Assembly: GCA_937930305.1 (NCBI GenBank)
Contig: CALGLE010000037.1
Location: 1-64,000, forward strand
From: an uncultured Granulosicoccaceae bacterium
Lineage (GTDB): Bacteria > Pseudomonadota > Gammaproteobacteria > Granulosicoccales > Granulosicoccaceae
Length of the DNA stretch: 64,000 bases
Reading direction: 5' to 3'
Below, in pieces: positions 9,724-19,222 of this stretch. Made by a program: the position numbers and the translations under genes. Below the pieces are notes generated by a model. The model saw nothing but the letters and a program-made list of their open reading frames with translations, made no database searches and had not been told where the DNA came from. The stretch's first letter is position 1; each line of letters begins with the position of its first letter.

Positions 9724-10443
9724 TTGGCCGTTCTTGAGTACGACAACATTCCTTACACTATCAAGGTGTCTACTCGGGCTCGCCGGGTGACGCTGCGCAT
9801 TCAGCCCGGTGTTGGGTTGGTGGTGAGTATTCCAAAACGCTTTCCTAAGCGTGATGTGCCTAGCGTGCTGCTCGAGCATGATGCGTGGATTCGTGAATCC
9901 TTGGCCGATCTGGAAGAGAACACCCCCGAAGTTTACCGACAATGGCCGCCTGAATTGCTCGATTTGAAAGCCATTGGAGAGACTTGGCGGTTACATTTTG
10001 AGCAAAAAGTGAACCGACTGGACGGCACTTGTAACCCCATTTTTGATTTATATCTGGCACTCGATCCGACGGATAAGCCAGCGGTAGCGAAGGCCATTGC
10101 GCATGCTTTGAAGCATCGAGCACGGCGTGTGTTGCCCCACTGGGTTCGGCGATTAGCTGATCCGCATGCGTTGTCCGTGGCGCGTGTCAGCGTTCGAGGG
10201 CAGCGCACCGTTTGGGGGAGTTATTCTTCAAGTGGCACATTGAGTCTTAACTACAAGTTACTGTTTTTGCCCGCAAGATATGTGGACTATGTGCTGCTTC
10301 ATGAGTTGGCGCATACCAAGCACCTGGATCATTCCGCGGAATTTTGGCAGTTTCTTTTTAGCTTGGATCCTGAGGCCGAGCACCTGGATGCGACCATGAA
10401 TGAGGTGACCCAAGCGGTGCCTCCGTGGTTGGATTTGGCTTAA
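9724..10443 (+). CDS. YgjP-like metallopeptidase (M48/SprT-related, DUF45)
   Basis: This 239-residue protein has the zinc motif HELAHTKH near residue 193 followed by LDHSAEFW, and upstream GQRTVWGSYSSSGTLSLN, all typical of YgjP/DUF45 proteins. The family is predicted to be metal-dependent proteases, and physiological substrates are unknown. The TTG at 9724 is chosen because GGAG lies six bases before it, and upstream codons would overlap the divergent antiporter gene. No signal peptide, so it is probably cytoplasmic. Confidence 0.85.
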   Translation: MAVLEYDNIPYTIKVSTRARRVTLRIQPGVGLVVSIPKRFPKRDVPSVLLEHDAWIRESLADLEENTPEVYRQWPPELLDLKAIGETWRLHFEQKVNRLDGTCNPIFDLYLALDPTDKPAVAKAIAHALKHRARRVLPHWVRRLADPHALSVARVSVRGQRTVWGSYSSSGTLSLNYKLLFLPARYVDYVLLHELAHTKHLDHSAEFWQFLFSLDPEAEHLDATMNEVTQAVPPWLDLA

Positions 10444-10635
10444 CTACGTTACGGCTATGCGCATCGAAAACTGAGTATTTTTCTAACAGTTATTGCATTC
10501 CATAATAATTGAGCTACCGCGCAAGTCATTGAAATCTGGGCTTGCGATTCCTGTAGTTCTGCTATTCTTGTGGAACAATATTGATCATATACCCACACAT
10601 TTGGTGCCCGACATTGTTCGGTCGCTTAAGGCCAG

Positions 10636-11421
10636 TTGACTGAAAACGTGTCTGTACCTCGAACCCATGATTTACTAGTGCGAAAACCAGATTCTGTTGA
10701 AGTTTGGCTGATCCTACCGCTTGCCATTGCTGCGGTCAGCCTTACCATCGGTCTCGCAATGTTTTTGAGCGGAACCCAAAGCCCGGGTGACGTCGTTCAA
10801 CCCGTCATTGTGGTTCTAGGCGGGGCGTTGGCGGCGATGTTGTTAACGTTTCCTTTAACTCAGATCACTGAAGCGTTAAGCGCAGCCCTCATTCGCGGCA
10901 TTCGAGGCGGCACAAAACCCAGCGAAATGATTCGAGCCATGTCGAAGGTGTGTGATGTCAGTCGTCGAGATGGCTTATTAGGGGTCGGTGAAATTCGATC
11001 CAACTGCGAAGCGGTGGAAGATGTTTGCCAGCTCATCAGTGATGCAGCGCGCGAGCCCGCTATTCGATTTAATTTAGAACGGCAACTGGCCAGTGAACGC
11101 GCTTTTCATCAAATGGTGTCGGATGTGTTTGTATTCACAGCCATGTACGCATTGTTAATTGGCGCCTTGGCGTCGTTAATACGATTCGGATCATTGGATG
11201 AAGGGATGAGTGGTGCACAAGTCGCCTTACCCTTTGTTATTGGTGGTAGCTTGGCTATCTTGTTGGGCATTTTATTAGGGCGTTTACGTGCAGCCCACTT
11301 AAGGGAATTGTTGGCAATGGAAATCGCTTACAGCGGGGCGACCTTGCTACTCGATGACAACAACGTACAACGGCTACGTGGGCGTCTAGCCTTACTCGTG
11401 CCACCAGGATTACGCAGTTAG
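10636..11421 (+). CDS. MotA/TolQ/ExbB-superfamily membrane protein, divergent
   Basis: This 261-residue protein shows the MotA layout: two N-terminal membrane segments with VVLGGALAAMLLTFPL, a long cytoplasmic loop with KPSEMIRAMSKV and RRDGLLGV, then two C-terminal membrane segments. However, where MotA proteins carry the A-P-A-x-G-M-x-G-T channel motif of helix 3, this one has FVFTAMYALLIGALASL with no proline. A normal ion-conducting stator therefore looks doubtful. No MotB/PomB or flagellar gene is nearby. The TTG start has AAGG five bases upstream. A PilZ gene starts 9 bases after its stop. Confidence 0.75.
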   Translation: MTENVSVPRTHDLLVRKPDSVEVWLILPLAIAAVSLTIGLAMFLSGTQSPGDVVQPVIVVLGGALAAMLLTFPLTQITEALSAALIRGIRGGTKPSEMIRAMSKVCDVSRRDGLLGVGEIRSNCEAVEDVCQLISDAAREPAIRFNLERQLASERAFHQMVSDVFVFTAMYALLIGALASLIRFGSLDEGMSGAQVALPFVIGGSLAILLGILLGRLRAAHLRELLAMEIAYSGATLLLDDNNVQRLRGRLALLVPPGLRS

Positions 11422-11430
11422 GACACTTCC

Positions 11431-11793
11431 ATGAATGTTATTACCGTCGCCGCTAAACCTTCTGGAAGAGCCGCCTATCGTGTGGTGCCCGATCGCGACG
11501 ACCCGGCTATTTTCCAAGTCGATGGCGCTCTTACACGAGTATTAGAAATAAGCGCGCAGTGTGTATTAGCACCAGAAACCGAATTGAAATTGGGCCGGCG
11601 TTACCCATTCAGTCTTGATTTACCCACATCCAGACTCGGCATCACCGGTTATGTTGATGTGTTACCTGAGCTCGATAACGGTGATGTGGTGTGTTTGTTC
11701 GTCGACCTATCGGCCGAAGAGCTGGATCAAATTCATCGCTACGTGTTGGTGCGGCAAAAGCAGGTGATTCGCGAGATGCGCGAATCGGCCTAA
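11431..11793 (+). CDS. PilZ-domain protein
   Basis: This 120-residue single-domain protein has an N-terminal RAAYR (residues 13-17) matching the RxxxR c-di-GMP-binding motif of PilZ. The second motif (D/N-x-S-x-x-G) is degraded to EISAQC, so nucleotide binding may be weak or lost. The beta-barrel-like middle ends in LDQIHRYVLVRQKQV, a typical C-terminal helix. Its tight linkage to the MotA-like gene suggests the two proteins act together, as YcgR does with MotA. Confidence 0.75.
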   Translation: MNVITVAAKPSGRAAYRVVPDRDDPAIFQVDGALTRVLEISAQCVLAPETELKLGRRYPFSLDLPTSRLGITGYVDVLPELDNGDVVCLFVDLSAEELDQIHRYVLVRQKQVIREMRESA

Positions 11794-11821
11794 CCCCAGA
11801 ACACCTCTCTTAAGCGTTCTA

Positions 11822-12961
11822 ATGACGCCCAAGTCCCGCTACCAATCAGAGCTAGAAAGCGGCGCCCTAAACCCGGACGCTGAGCAAGCTGGCATTGTTG
11901 ACAAGCTCGATGCGCTCAGCGCTGAACTCCTTGCCGCCAAGCCATGGCAGCCACAAAAGCCTTCGATCTTGTCGCGTTGGTTTGGTGGCGGTGAAAACAG
12001 CGCGGTGCACCATGGTCCTAAAGGTCTTTATCTGTGGGGTGGTGTCGGGCGCGGCAAGACCCATTTGTGTGACTTGTTTTTCGATGCGGTGCCCATCCAA
12101 GAGAAGCGGCGTTTGCATTTCCACCGGTTCATGCAACGCATTCACGATGACTTACGCGCCTTAGGTGAGATAGAGAATCCGCTGCAAACAGTGGCCGATA
12201 GTTGGGCGCGCGACGCTCGCTTGTTATTACTGGATGAAATTCACGTTAACGACATCACCGATGCCATGCTGCTGGGCGGGCTGTGCTCAGAGCTTTTCGA
12301 TCGAGGCGTCACCTTAGTCACTACCAGCAATGTGCCGCCCGATGGCTTGTATCGCGACGGCTTGCAACGGGCACGGTTTGTACCGGCCATCGAACGTATC
12401 AAAGCCCACACGCACGTTGTCGAAATGGTGGGGGAAACCGATTATCGATTGCGCTTGTTGCAAACGGAAGCGATTTATTTAGTGGCTGATGATAGCCAGG
12501 ATGCAGCCGCTATTGAAACGCGCATGCAAGCCCACTTTGATCGTTTGGCGTTCGGTGATCGTGAAACGGGATGCACGATTGATATAAATCAACGCGAAAT
12601 TGCCTTGCTTGGTCGAGCCCGCGATGTGGTGTGGTTCAGTTTCAAAGCTTTGTGTGCAACCGCACGTTCAACCCATGACTACATCGAAATAGCCACCGAA
12701 TTCCACACGGTGCTAATCAGTGACGTGCCCGTGATGGATGATACAAAAAACGATGAAGCCAGGCGCTTTGTCAACCTGGTGGATGAATTTTACGATCGCT
12801 GCGTGAAACTCATCGTTTCAGCGGACGCGCCTCCCGATGCTTTATACACCGGGAAGCGTTTGTCATTTGAATTTGAACGTTCCGCTAGTCGACTGACAGA
12901 AATGCAAACCACAGAATACTTAAGTAAGCGCGATGAACTAGCTGGCCTTCGCAGTTCTTGA
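11822..12961 (+). CDS. zapE: Cell division protein ZapE (AFG1-like ATPase)
   Basis: This 379-residue AAA-type ATPase has Walker A GGVGRGKTH at about 73-81, Walker B LLLLDEIHV, and the family segments RLHFHRFM and LVTTSNVPPDGLYRDGLQR. ZapE acts at the Z-ring late in division and is related to mitochondrial AFG1. The C-terminal FEFERSASRLTEMQT is also typical. The 3' end overlaps the convergent typA coding end by 24 bases. Confidence 0.93.
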   Translation: MTPKSRYQSELESGALNPDAEQAGIVDKLDALSAELLAAKPWQPQKPSILSRWFGGGENSAVHHGPKGLYLWGGVGRGKTHLCDLFFDAVPIQEKRRLHFHRFMQRIHDDLRALGEIENPLQTVADSWARDARLLLLDEIHVNDITDAMLLGGLCSELFDRGVTLVTTSNVPPDGLYRDGLQRARFVPAIERIKAHTHVVEMVGETDYRLRLLQTEAIYLVADDSQDAAAIETRMQAHFDRLAFGDRETGCTIDINQREIALLGRARDVVWFSFKALCATARSTHDYIEIATEFHTVLISDVPVMDDTKNDEARRFVNLVDEFYDRCVKLIVSADAPPDALYTGKRLSFEFERSASRLTEMQTTEYLSKRDELAGLRSS

Positions 12962-14764
12962 GTGGCGCTTTCGATCGTTTTCGGTTAAGTGCTTCTTACG
13001 TACGCGAATGGATTTAGGCGTCACTTCCACTAACTCATCGTCGTCAATAAATTCCAACGCTTGTTCCAAAGTTAAGCGAATAGGTGGGGTGAGAACGATG
13101 TTTTCATCCGTACCGGATGCTCGAACGTTAGTGAGCTGTTTACCTTTCAATGCATTCACGGTTAAGTCGTTATCGCGTGAATGCAAGCCTATCACCTGTC
13201 CTTCATAGACCGTTTCGTTCGCATCAATAATCATGCGGCCACGCTCTTGTAAGTTGAACAGCGCAAAGCCTAGGGCTTTACCGGTGCCGTTAGAAATCAA
13301 TACACCGTTGTGGCGTTGTCCAATGTTCAGGTTAAGTTTCGGGCCATAGTGATCGAACACACTGTAAATTAAGCCCGTGCCTGACGTGGAGGTTAGGAAT
13401 TCAGTTCGAAAACCGATCATGCCGCGTGCTGGCACAATATAGTCAATTCGTACTCGGCCCTTACCATCGGGCACCATATCTTTCAGTTCCCCTCGGCGCG
13501 TTCCCATCTTTTCCATGATGGTGCCCTGATGTTGTTCTTCCACATCGATGGTGACCTGCTCGTAGGGCTCTTCTTCCACACCGTTTTCATTGGTGCGAGT
13601 GATAACGACGGGTCGGCCAACACCCATTTCGTAGCCTTCACGCCGCATGTTTTCAATTAACACCGATAGGTGCAATTCACCACGGCCAGACACTTTAAAC
13701 GTCTCGCTTTGTTCGGTGCGTTCAACGCGTAGGGCCACGTTGTGCAGCAATTCCGTTTGTAAGCGATCCCAGATGTTTCGGCTGGTGACGTACTTACCTT
13801 CTTTGCCAGCAAACGGTGATGAATTGGGTTGGAACATCATGCTGATGGTGGGTTCGTCCACCGTTAAAGGCGGTAATGGCTCAATGGCTGCCGGGTCACA
13901 CAAGGTGTCAGAGATGTGCAGCTTGTCGATACCCGTGATGGCAACAATATCGCCGGCACTGGCTCCGGTCGTTTCGATTCGTTCCAGGCCATGGAAGCCG
14001 AGAACTTGTAGCACGCGAGCACTTCGTTCCTTGCCTTCCGCACTGACAACTTTCACGTTTTGATTCGGTGCTAAGTGGCCGCGTTTAATTCGGGCGATTC
14101 CAATAACACCGACGTAGCTGCTGTAATCCAATGAGGATATTTGCATTTGCAAGGCACCGTCAGTGTCCACGTCGGGTGCGGGCACTTCATCCACGATGGT
14201 TTGAAAAAGCGGTGTCATGTCACCGCCGGCAACATCGGGCTCGAGGCCAGCGTAACCGTTGACGGCAGAGGCATATACGACAGGGAAGTCCAACTGCTCA
14301 TTGGTTGCACCGAGGTTGTCGAACAATTCAAAGGTTTGATCCAGTGCCCAATCGGGTCTTGCGCCGTCGCGGTCAATTTTATTAATGACAACAATGGGGC
14401 GAAATCCCATGGCGAATGCTTTTTGCGTTACAAAGCGCGTTTGGGGCATCGGGCCTTCAGCGGCATCCACCAGCAGTAAGACCGAATCCACCATGCTCAG
14501 CACACGCTCCACTTCGCCACCGAAGTCGGCGTGCCCTGGGGTGTCCACGATGTTGATGCGGAAGTCGTCCCACATGATGGAGGTGTTTTTCGACAAAATC
14601 GTAATGCCGCGCTCTTTCTCCAGCGCGTTGGAATCCATCAAGCGCTCAGGCGCATCTTTGCGGGCGTCGAGCGTGCCCGATTGTTGGAGTAGCTTGTCAA
14701 CCAGGGTGGTTTTCCCGTGGTCAACGTGGGCTATGATGGCGATGTTTCGAAGTTTCTGGATCAC
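12938..14764 (-). CDS. typA: Ribosome-associated translational GTPase TypA/BipA
   Basis: This is a GTPase of about 608 residues of the elongation-factor class. It has G1 AHVDHGKT at about 12-19, [19 protein letters not shown], and [10 protein letters not shown], then EF-G-like domains III and V and the BipA-specific C-terminal domain. It helps large-subunit assembly and growth under stress and cold. GTG 14764 is the preferred start because homologs begin just before [19 protein letters not shown] sequence. The 39 extra upstream codons look non-coding. It shares a divergent region with ade and overlaps zapE at its 3' end. Confidence 0.95.
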   Translation of the reverse strand: MIQKLRNIAIIAHVDHGKTTLVDKLLQQSGTLDARKDAPERLMDSNALEKERGITILSKNTSIMWDDFRINIVDTPGHADFGGEVERVLSMVDSVLLLVDAAEGPMPQTRFVTQKAFAMGFRPIVVINKIDRDGARPDWALDQTFELFDNLGATNEQLDFPVVYASAVNGYAGLEPDVAGGDMTPLFQTIVDEVPAPDVDTDGALQMQISSLDYSSYVGVIGIARIKRGHLAPNQNVKVVSAEGKERSARVLQVLGFHGLERIETTGASAGDIVAITGIDKLHISDTLCDPAAIEPLPPLTVDEPTISMMFQPNSSPFAGKEGKYVTSRNIWDRLQTELLHNVALRVERTEQSETFKVSGRGELHLSVLIENMRREGYEMGVGRPVVITRTNENGVEEEPYEQVTIDVEEQHQGTIMEKMGTRRGELKDMVPDGKGRVRIDYIVPARGMIGFRTEFLTSTSGTGLIYSVFDHYGPKLNLNIGQRHNGVLISNGTGKALGFALFNLQERGRMIIDANETVYEGQVIGLHSRDNDLTVNALKGKQLTNVRASGTDENIVLTPPIRLTLEQALEFIDDDELVEVTPKSIRVRKKHLTENDRKRHSRTAKAS

Positions 14765-14929
14765 GGCAGCGGATTTCGTATTTTGGAGGTGATGCGCGCG
14801 CAGGAGGTGCAGGCGGAAAGCGCGGCAGTATACCGGACAGATAGACAGGTTCGTGGCCACATCCTGCACAAATCCCGCCATACGCTGACTAACTGCCGTG
14901 GCGCTGCCTCACTTATAAGGAGTTTTTGC

Positions 14930-16738
14930 ATGAAATCCGTGCCAAGTTGGGCCGATAGCGCGAAATCTTTGATTGATGTCGCGATGGGTCGAGAGCCCGC
15001 CGATACGCTCATACAGGGCGGAAAATGGGTCAACGTGTACTCCGGCGAAGTGATTCCAGCCACCGATATCGCCATCAAACACGGGCGCATCGCCTATGTT
15101 GGCCCAGACGCCAGTCACTCGATTGGCGAGAACACCCAGATTATTGAAGCGCATGGGCGTTATTTGGTGCCCGGCTTGTGTGATGCCCACATGCACGTGG
15201 AAAGCGGCATGGTCACCGTCACGGAATTTGTCCGAGCCGTTATTCCCCATGGCACCACGTCCATGTTTATCGACCCCCATGAAATCGGCAACGTATTGGG
15301 CTTAGATGGGGTTCGCCTCATGCACGATGAGGCGCTGGATATGCCCATCAATGTGTATGTGCAGATGCCAAGCTGTGTGCCGTCAGCACCGGGTTTAGAG
15401 CATGCGGGTGCTGAATTAGGCATCAGTGAGGTGGCTGACGCGATGCAATGGCCGAACATTATTGGCTTAGGGGAGGTGATGAATTTTCCTGGTGTCTGTG
15501 CAGGAGATAGCACCATGTTGGGTGAGATCGCGGCCACTCAAGCCATGAATAAAACCGTGGGTGGGCACTATGCCTCGCCGGATTTGGGTAAGGCGTTCCA
15601 TGCCTATGCCGCCAGTGGCGCAGCCGATGATCATGAAGGCACTCGGCTCGAAGACGTGACCGCACGGGTGCGCCAAGGTATGCGAGCCATGCTGCGCTTG
15701 GGCTCAGCTTGGTACGACGTGGCTCCGCAAATCAAAGCGGTTACTGAGCATGGCTTAGACCCTCGCAATATCGTTTTATGCACCGATGATTCGCATTCCG
15801 GAACGTTGGTGAATGATGGGCATATGAATCGCGTGGTGCGTCATGCCATCGCGCAGGGCTTGCCCGCTGTCACCGCCATTCAAATGGCCACACTCAATTG
15901 CGCACAGCATTTTGGCTTAGAACGGGAACTCGGCTCGATCGCACCGGGGCGTTTAGCCGACATCATCATCACATCCGACTTGCCCACCTTGCCGATAGAA
16001 ACCGTGGTCGCACGAGGTGAGGTTGTGGCGGAACAGGGAAAGCTGGAAATAGACATCCCGCCTGCGAGTTATCCTGAGTCAGCGATTAATACCGTCAAAA
16101 TGGGCAAACATCTCGATGCCAACGACTTCAGCATCAATGCAGCGGAACATGGGGTGGCTGCCGATGCCAGCAAAGCAACGGTCAGAGTGATCGGTGTGAT
16201 TGAAAACCAAGCGCCCACCGAAGCACTGCAACGAGATGTTCCTGTGATTGATGGGCGACTGGAAATGGATCAGGCGGTGGATGTTTGCCAGATCGCTTTG
16301 GTGGAACGTCATCGCGGCACGGGAGCTGTGGTCAATGGTTTTGTATCTGGCTTTGGCTATCGCGTGCCCTGTGCCATGGCGTCTACTGTGGCTCACGATG
16401 CTCACCATATGATTGTGGTTGGCACCGATCGAGCCCTGATGGCGCAGGCAGCCAATCGACTGGGTGAGGTGGGTGGTGGGGTCACACTCTTCACTGACGC
16501 GGGTGAGCAGGCTTTGGTGGAGTTGCCAATTGCTGGGCTCATGTCGAACGAGCGCGCTGAGATCGTCGCAGAGAAGGCGCAAGGGTTGGTTTTCGCCATG
16601 AAGGCATGTGGCTGTGAACTCAATAACGCCTACATGCAGCACTCCTTACTAGCCTTGGTGGTGATACCGGAACTGCGCTTATCCGATGTGGGGCTGATCG
16701 ATGTCACCACCTTTCAACTGACCCCGCTGGTGGTGTGA
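14930..16738 (+). CDS. ade: Adenine deaminase
   Basis: This amidohydrolase of about 602 residues converts adenine to hypoxanthine and ammonia. The metal-binding DAHMHVESG is at about 85-93. Further evidence is the GEVMNFPGV segment, the CTDDSH aspartate region, and the C-terminal Ade-specific domain (VALVERHRGTG-like IALVERHRGTG). The ATG at 14930 follows AAGGAG. Directly downstream are a NitT-type ABC transporter and xanthine dehydrogenase, so adenine would pass through hypoxanthine and xanthine to urate. Confidence 0.95.
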   Translation: MKSVPSWADSAKSLIDVAMGREPADTLIQGGKWVNVYSGEVIPATDIAIKHGRIAYVGPDASHSIGENTQIIEAHGRYLVPGLCDAHMHVESGMVTVTEFVRAVIPHGTTSMFIDPHEIGNVLGLDGVRLMHDEALDMPINVYVQMPSCVPSAPGLEHAGAELGISEVADAMQWPNIIGLGEVMNFPGVCAGDSTMLGEIAATQAMNKTVGGHYASPDLGKAFHAYAASGAADDHEGTRLEDVTARVRQGMRAMLRLGSAWYDVAPQIKAVTEHGLDPRNIVLCTDDSHSGTLVNDGHMNRVVRHAIAQGLPAVTAIQMATLNCAQHFGLERELGSIAPGRLADIIITSDLPTLPIETVVARGEVVAEQGKLEIDIPPASYPESAINTVKMGKHLDANDFSINAAEHGVAADASKATVRVIGVIENQAPTEALQRDVPVIDGRLEMDQAVDVCQIALVERHRGTGAVVNGFVSGFGYRVPCAMASTVAHDAHHMIVVGTDRALMAQAANRLGEVGGGVTLFTDAGEQALVELPIAGLMSNERAEIVAEKAQGLVFAMKACGCELNNAYMQHSLLALVVIPELRLSDVGLIDVTTFQLTPLVV

Positions 16739-16764
16739 CGCCATCGAGTGGCACCTTAGAGGGA

Positions 16765-16792
16765 TTGACGACAGTTACATAGCTGGTAGTCT
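16765..16792 (+). promoter_or_regulatory. Candidate sigma-70 promoter of the ABC-xdh operon
   Basis: TTGACG (16765-16770) and TAGTCT (16787-16792) are separated by 16 bases, about 43 bases upstream of the binding-protein ATG. The -35 matches the consensus at five of six positions; the -10 is weaker. This is pattern matching only. Confidence 0.4.
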
Positions 16793-16834
16793 GAAACTCA
16801 ACCAATTTTGCACATTACTTTCTAGGGATCTGTC

Positions 16835-17809
16835 ATGAAATTACTCGCGCGTCTCGGCGCTGCCATCGCACTGACTTTGGTGATTCAAAATGCTGCCTGG
16901 GCTGATGTGCCCAAAGTGAGAGCCGCAGTGCTGAAAATTGGCACCGTGAATTGGGAATTACAAACCATCAAGCGTTTGGGCTTGGACGTTAAGAACGGGT
17001 TTGAATTGGAAGTCCAGGGCTATGCTGGCAACGATGCAACCCGCATCGCGTTTGCCGGCGGTGAGGCCGAGGTGGTGGTGGCGGATTGGATTTGGACCGC
17101 CCGTCAACGAGCCGATGGCAAAGACTACGTCACCTTTCCTTATTCCACCGCAGTAGGCGGCTTGGTGGTCAGTAAAGACAGCGAGGCAAAAACATTAGAA
17201 GATTTGGCCGGCACTAAAATCGGTATTGCCGGTGGGCCCGTTGATAAGAGTTGGTTAATTTTGCGTGCCTATGCACAGCAAGCATTCGGCATGGATTTAG
17301 CCGGCTCGACTGAGCAAGTGTTTGGTGCGCCGCCGCTAATTTTTAAATCCGGTTTGAAGGGCGACATTGATGGCGCAATTAACTTCTGGCACTTCATGGC
17401 GAAGATGAAAGCCAGCGGCATGCGTCAAATTATTTCGGTGAGTGATGCCGCGGCTGCACTGGGCTTAGATCCTAAAACACCGTTGCTGGGTTATGTGATG
17501 ACTGATGAGTTTGTGGCAGCCAACCCAACAGTTGCGTTTGGTTTTTATAAAGCCACACGAGCGGCTAAAGATGTATTAGCCACCGATGATGCGGCTTGGG
17601 AAGAATTGCGACCTTCCATGAATGCCAAAACAGATGCTCAATTCATTGCCCTTCGCGATGATTGGCGTGCGGGCATTCCCGCTGCAGGCCCAGTCAACGA
17701 AGACGCTGTGGCCGCATTTTTAAGTGTGATGGCAGAACTGGGCGGTGAGAAATTGGTCGGCAAGGCATCCACGCTACCCGCTGGTACGTTCTACTCGATC
17801 GAGCCCTAA
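16835..17809 (+). CDS. ABC transporter substrate-binding protein, NitT/TauT/SsuA type
   Basis: This 324-residue protein has a signal peptide (MKLLARLGAAIALTLVIQNA, cleavage near AWA) and the fold signatures of periplasmic nitrate/taurine/sulfonate-type receptors: VVVADWIWTARQRADGKDY and LEDLAGTKIGIAGGPVDKSW. It precedes a permease, an ATPase and both xanthine dehydrogenase subunits, with adenine deaminase before it. A purine or related heterocycle is therefore a reasonable ligand guess, but the sequence does not prove it. Confidence 0.88.
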   Translation: MKLLARLGAAIALTLVIQNAAWADVPKVRAAVLKIGTVNWELQTIKRLGLDVKNGFELEVQGYAGNDATRIAFAGGEAEVVVADWIWTARQRADGKDYVTFPYSTAVGGLVVSKDSEAKTLEDLAGTKIGIAGGPVDKSWLILRAYAQQAFGMDLAGSTEQVFGAPPLIFKSGLKGDIDGAINFWHFMAKMKASGMRQIISVSDAAAALGLDPKTPLLGYVMTDEFVAANPTVAFGFYKATRAAKDVLATDDAAWEELRPSMNAKTDAQFIALRDDWRAGIPAAGPVNEDAVAAFLSVMAELGGEKLVGKASTLPAGTFYSIEP

Positions 17810-17814
17810 ACTCG

Positions 17815-18564
17815 TTGTTCCAAAAGTCATTCGTACCGATAGCCTCTATCGGTTTGCTGCTTCTGGTTTGGTTGATTGCGGCAGTGCTTGTGGCGGATGC
17901 CCAAGTGCTGCCACAACCGCATGCGCTGGTTGGGCCGTTTTGGAATGAACTGAAATCGGGTGACTTAACTTATCACCTATCGCAAACGCTCATTCGTGTG
18001 GCTTGGGCGTTTGTGTTGGCGATGTTCGTAGGCTCTGTTATTGGTTTATCCATGGGGCGTTCGCAGCGCTTAAATCGCTGGCTAGATCCTTGGCTAGTGG
18101 TGTTTTTAAATCTGCCAGCCCTGGTGCTTATCGTGCTGTGCTACCTGTGGATCGGTTTAAGTGAAACGGCAGCCATTGTCGCGGTTACTTTAAACAAAGT
18201 GCCCAATGTGGCCATTATTATTCGTGAAGGGGCACGGGCCTTATCGCCTGATACAGATGCGTTAGCCAAGGTCTATCGCATGAGTGCTTGGTCTCGCTTG
18301 CGTCATGTGCATTTGCCACAACTCGCCCCGTTTATCGCGGCTGCCGCGCGCGGTGGAATCTCTGTGATTTGGAAAATCGTTTTGGTGGTTGAGCTACTGG
18401 GTCGATCCAATGGCGTGGGGTTTCAAATCCATTTGTTTTTTCAGTTATTCGATGTGGGCATGGTGTTGGTGTATGCCTTCTCTTTTATCTCGGTCATGTT
18501 GTTTGTGGAATGGGTCATTGTGCAACCTTGGGAGCGATCCACCCGCCGATGGCGGCAAACATGA
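17815..18564 (+). CDS. ABC transporter permease, NitT/TauT type
   Basis: This 249-residue inner-membrane protein has about six hydrophobic segments and the cytoplasmic loop characteristic of binding-protein-dependent permeases: REGARALSPDTDALAKVYRM followed by HVHLPQLAPFIAAAARGG (EAA-type loop). It starts with TTG five bases after the binding-protein gene. Its stop overlaps the start of the ATPase gene in an ATGA arrangement, so the three transporter parts are translationally linked. Confidence 0.88.
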   Translation: MFQKSFVPIASIGLLLLVWLIAAVLVADAQVLPQPHALVGPFWNELKSGDLTYHLSQTLIRVAWAFVLAMFVGSVIGLSMGRSQRLNRWLDPWLVVFLNLPALVLIVLCYLWIGLSETAAIVAVTLNKVPNVAIIIREGARALSPDTDALAKVYRMSAWSRLRHVHLPQLAPFIAAAARGGISVIWKIVLVVELLGRSNGVGFQIHLFFQLFDVGMVLVYAFSFISVMLFVEWVIVQPWERSTRRWRQT

Positions 18565-19166
18565 TTCAGTTCCATATCAAAGGCAAGCGTTACGAAGGTT
18601 CTAGTGATTGGGTGCTTGGCGAGGTGTCATTTGACATAGCGGCGGGGCGTTCTCTTTCTATTATTGGGCCCTCTGGCGTTGGGAAGTCCACCTTATTAAG
18701 AATTGCTGCCGGCTTGGATGAGTCGTTTGAAGGCACGGTGGAACGCTCTGAAAAATTCAGTATGGTGTTTCAGGAGCCCACCTTGTTGCCGTGGCGGCGA
18801 GTCATAAAAAATCTCACTTTACTGCACCCTGCGGTTTCGGATAAAGAAGCCCTTAGCATGCTAGAACGTGTGGGCCTGTTAGCTAAGGCCAACGATTGGC
18901 CACTGCAATTATCGGTTGGTCAGCAACGTCGCTTGTCACTTGCGCGAGCTTTTTTGGGCAATCCCGACTTACTAATATTGGATGAACCTTTCGTCTCACT
19001 CGATGAAGTCACGCATGACAATATGGTGCAGCTTACCCAAGAGCTATTAGCGGACAGCGGGGCGGCGGTTTTACTGGTCACCCATGATCGACGTGAGGCG
19101 CTGCAACTCACCCAACGCGTGTGTGAACTTCGGGGCTCTCCTGCGACATTGCACGAGGTCGATTGA
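18561..19166 (+). CDS. ABC transporter ATP-binding protein, NitT/TauT type
   Basis: This is an ATPase of about 201 residues with Walker A GPSGVGKST, Q-loop VFQEPTLLPWR, the signature LSVGQQRRLSLARA (LSVGQ instead of LSGGQ), Walker B LLILDEP, and a switch histidine in LLVTHD. It is shorter than most members (about 250) because the C-terminal part is trimmed. ATG 18561 gives an ATGA overlap with the permease; 18549 is an alternative. It energises the uptake system encoded by the two preceding genes. Confidence 0.88.
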   Translation: MIQFHIKGKRYEGSSDWVLGEVSFDIAAGRSLSIIGPSGVGKSTLLRIAAGLDESFEGTVERSEKFSMVFQEPTLLPWRRVIKNLTLLHPAVSDKEALSMLERVGLLAKANDWPLQLSVGQQRRLSLARAFLGNPDLLILDEPFVSLDEVTHDNMVQLTQELLADSGAAVLLVTHDRREALQLTQRVCELRGSPATLHEVD

Positions 19167-19222
19167 CGGCGCGTTTTGCAGCCTTGTTTGACAGCTGGGT
19201 AGTGGAACCACAGAATAGGCGG

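Noticed and set aside
14141-14479. Open frame antisense to typA (112 codons), and similar antisense frames over ade and gspD
   Set aside because: They lie fully inside strongly conserved genes on the opposite strand and show no recognisable motif.
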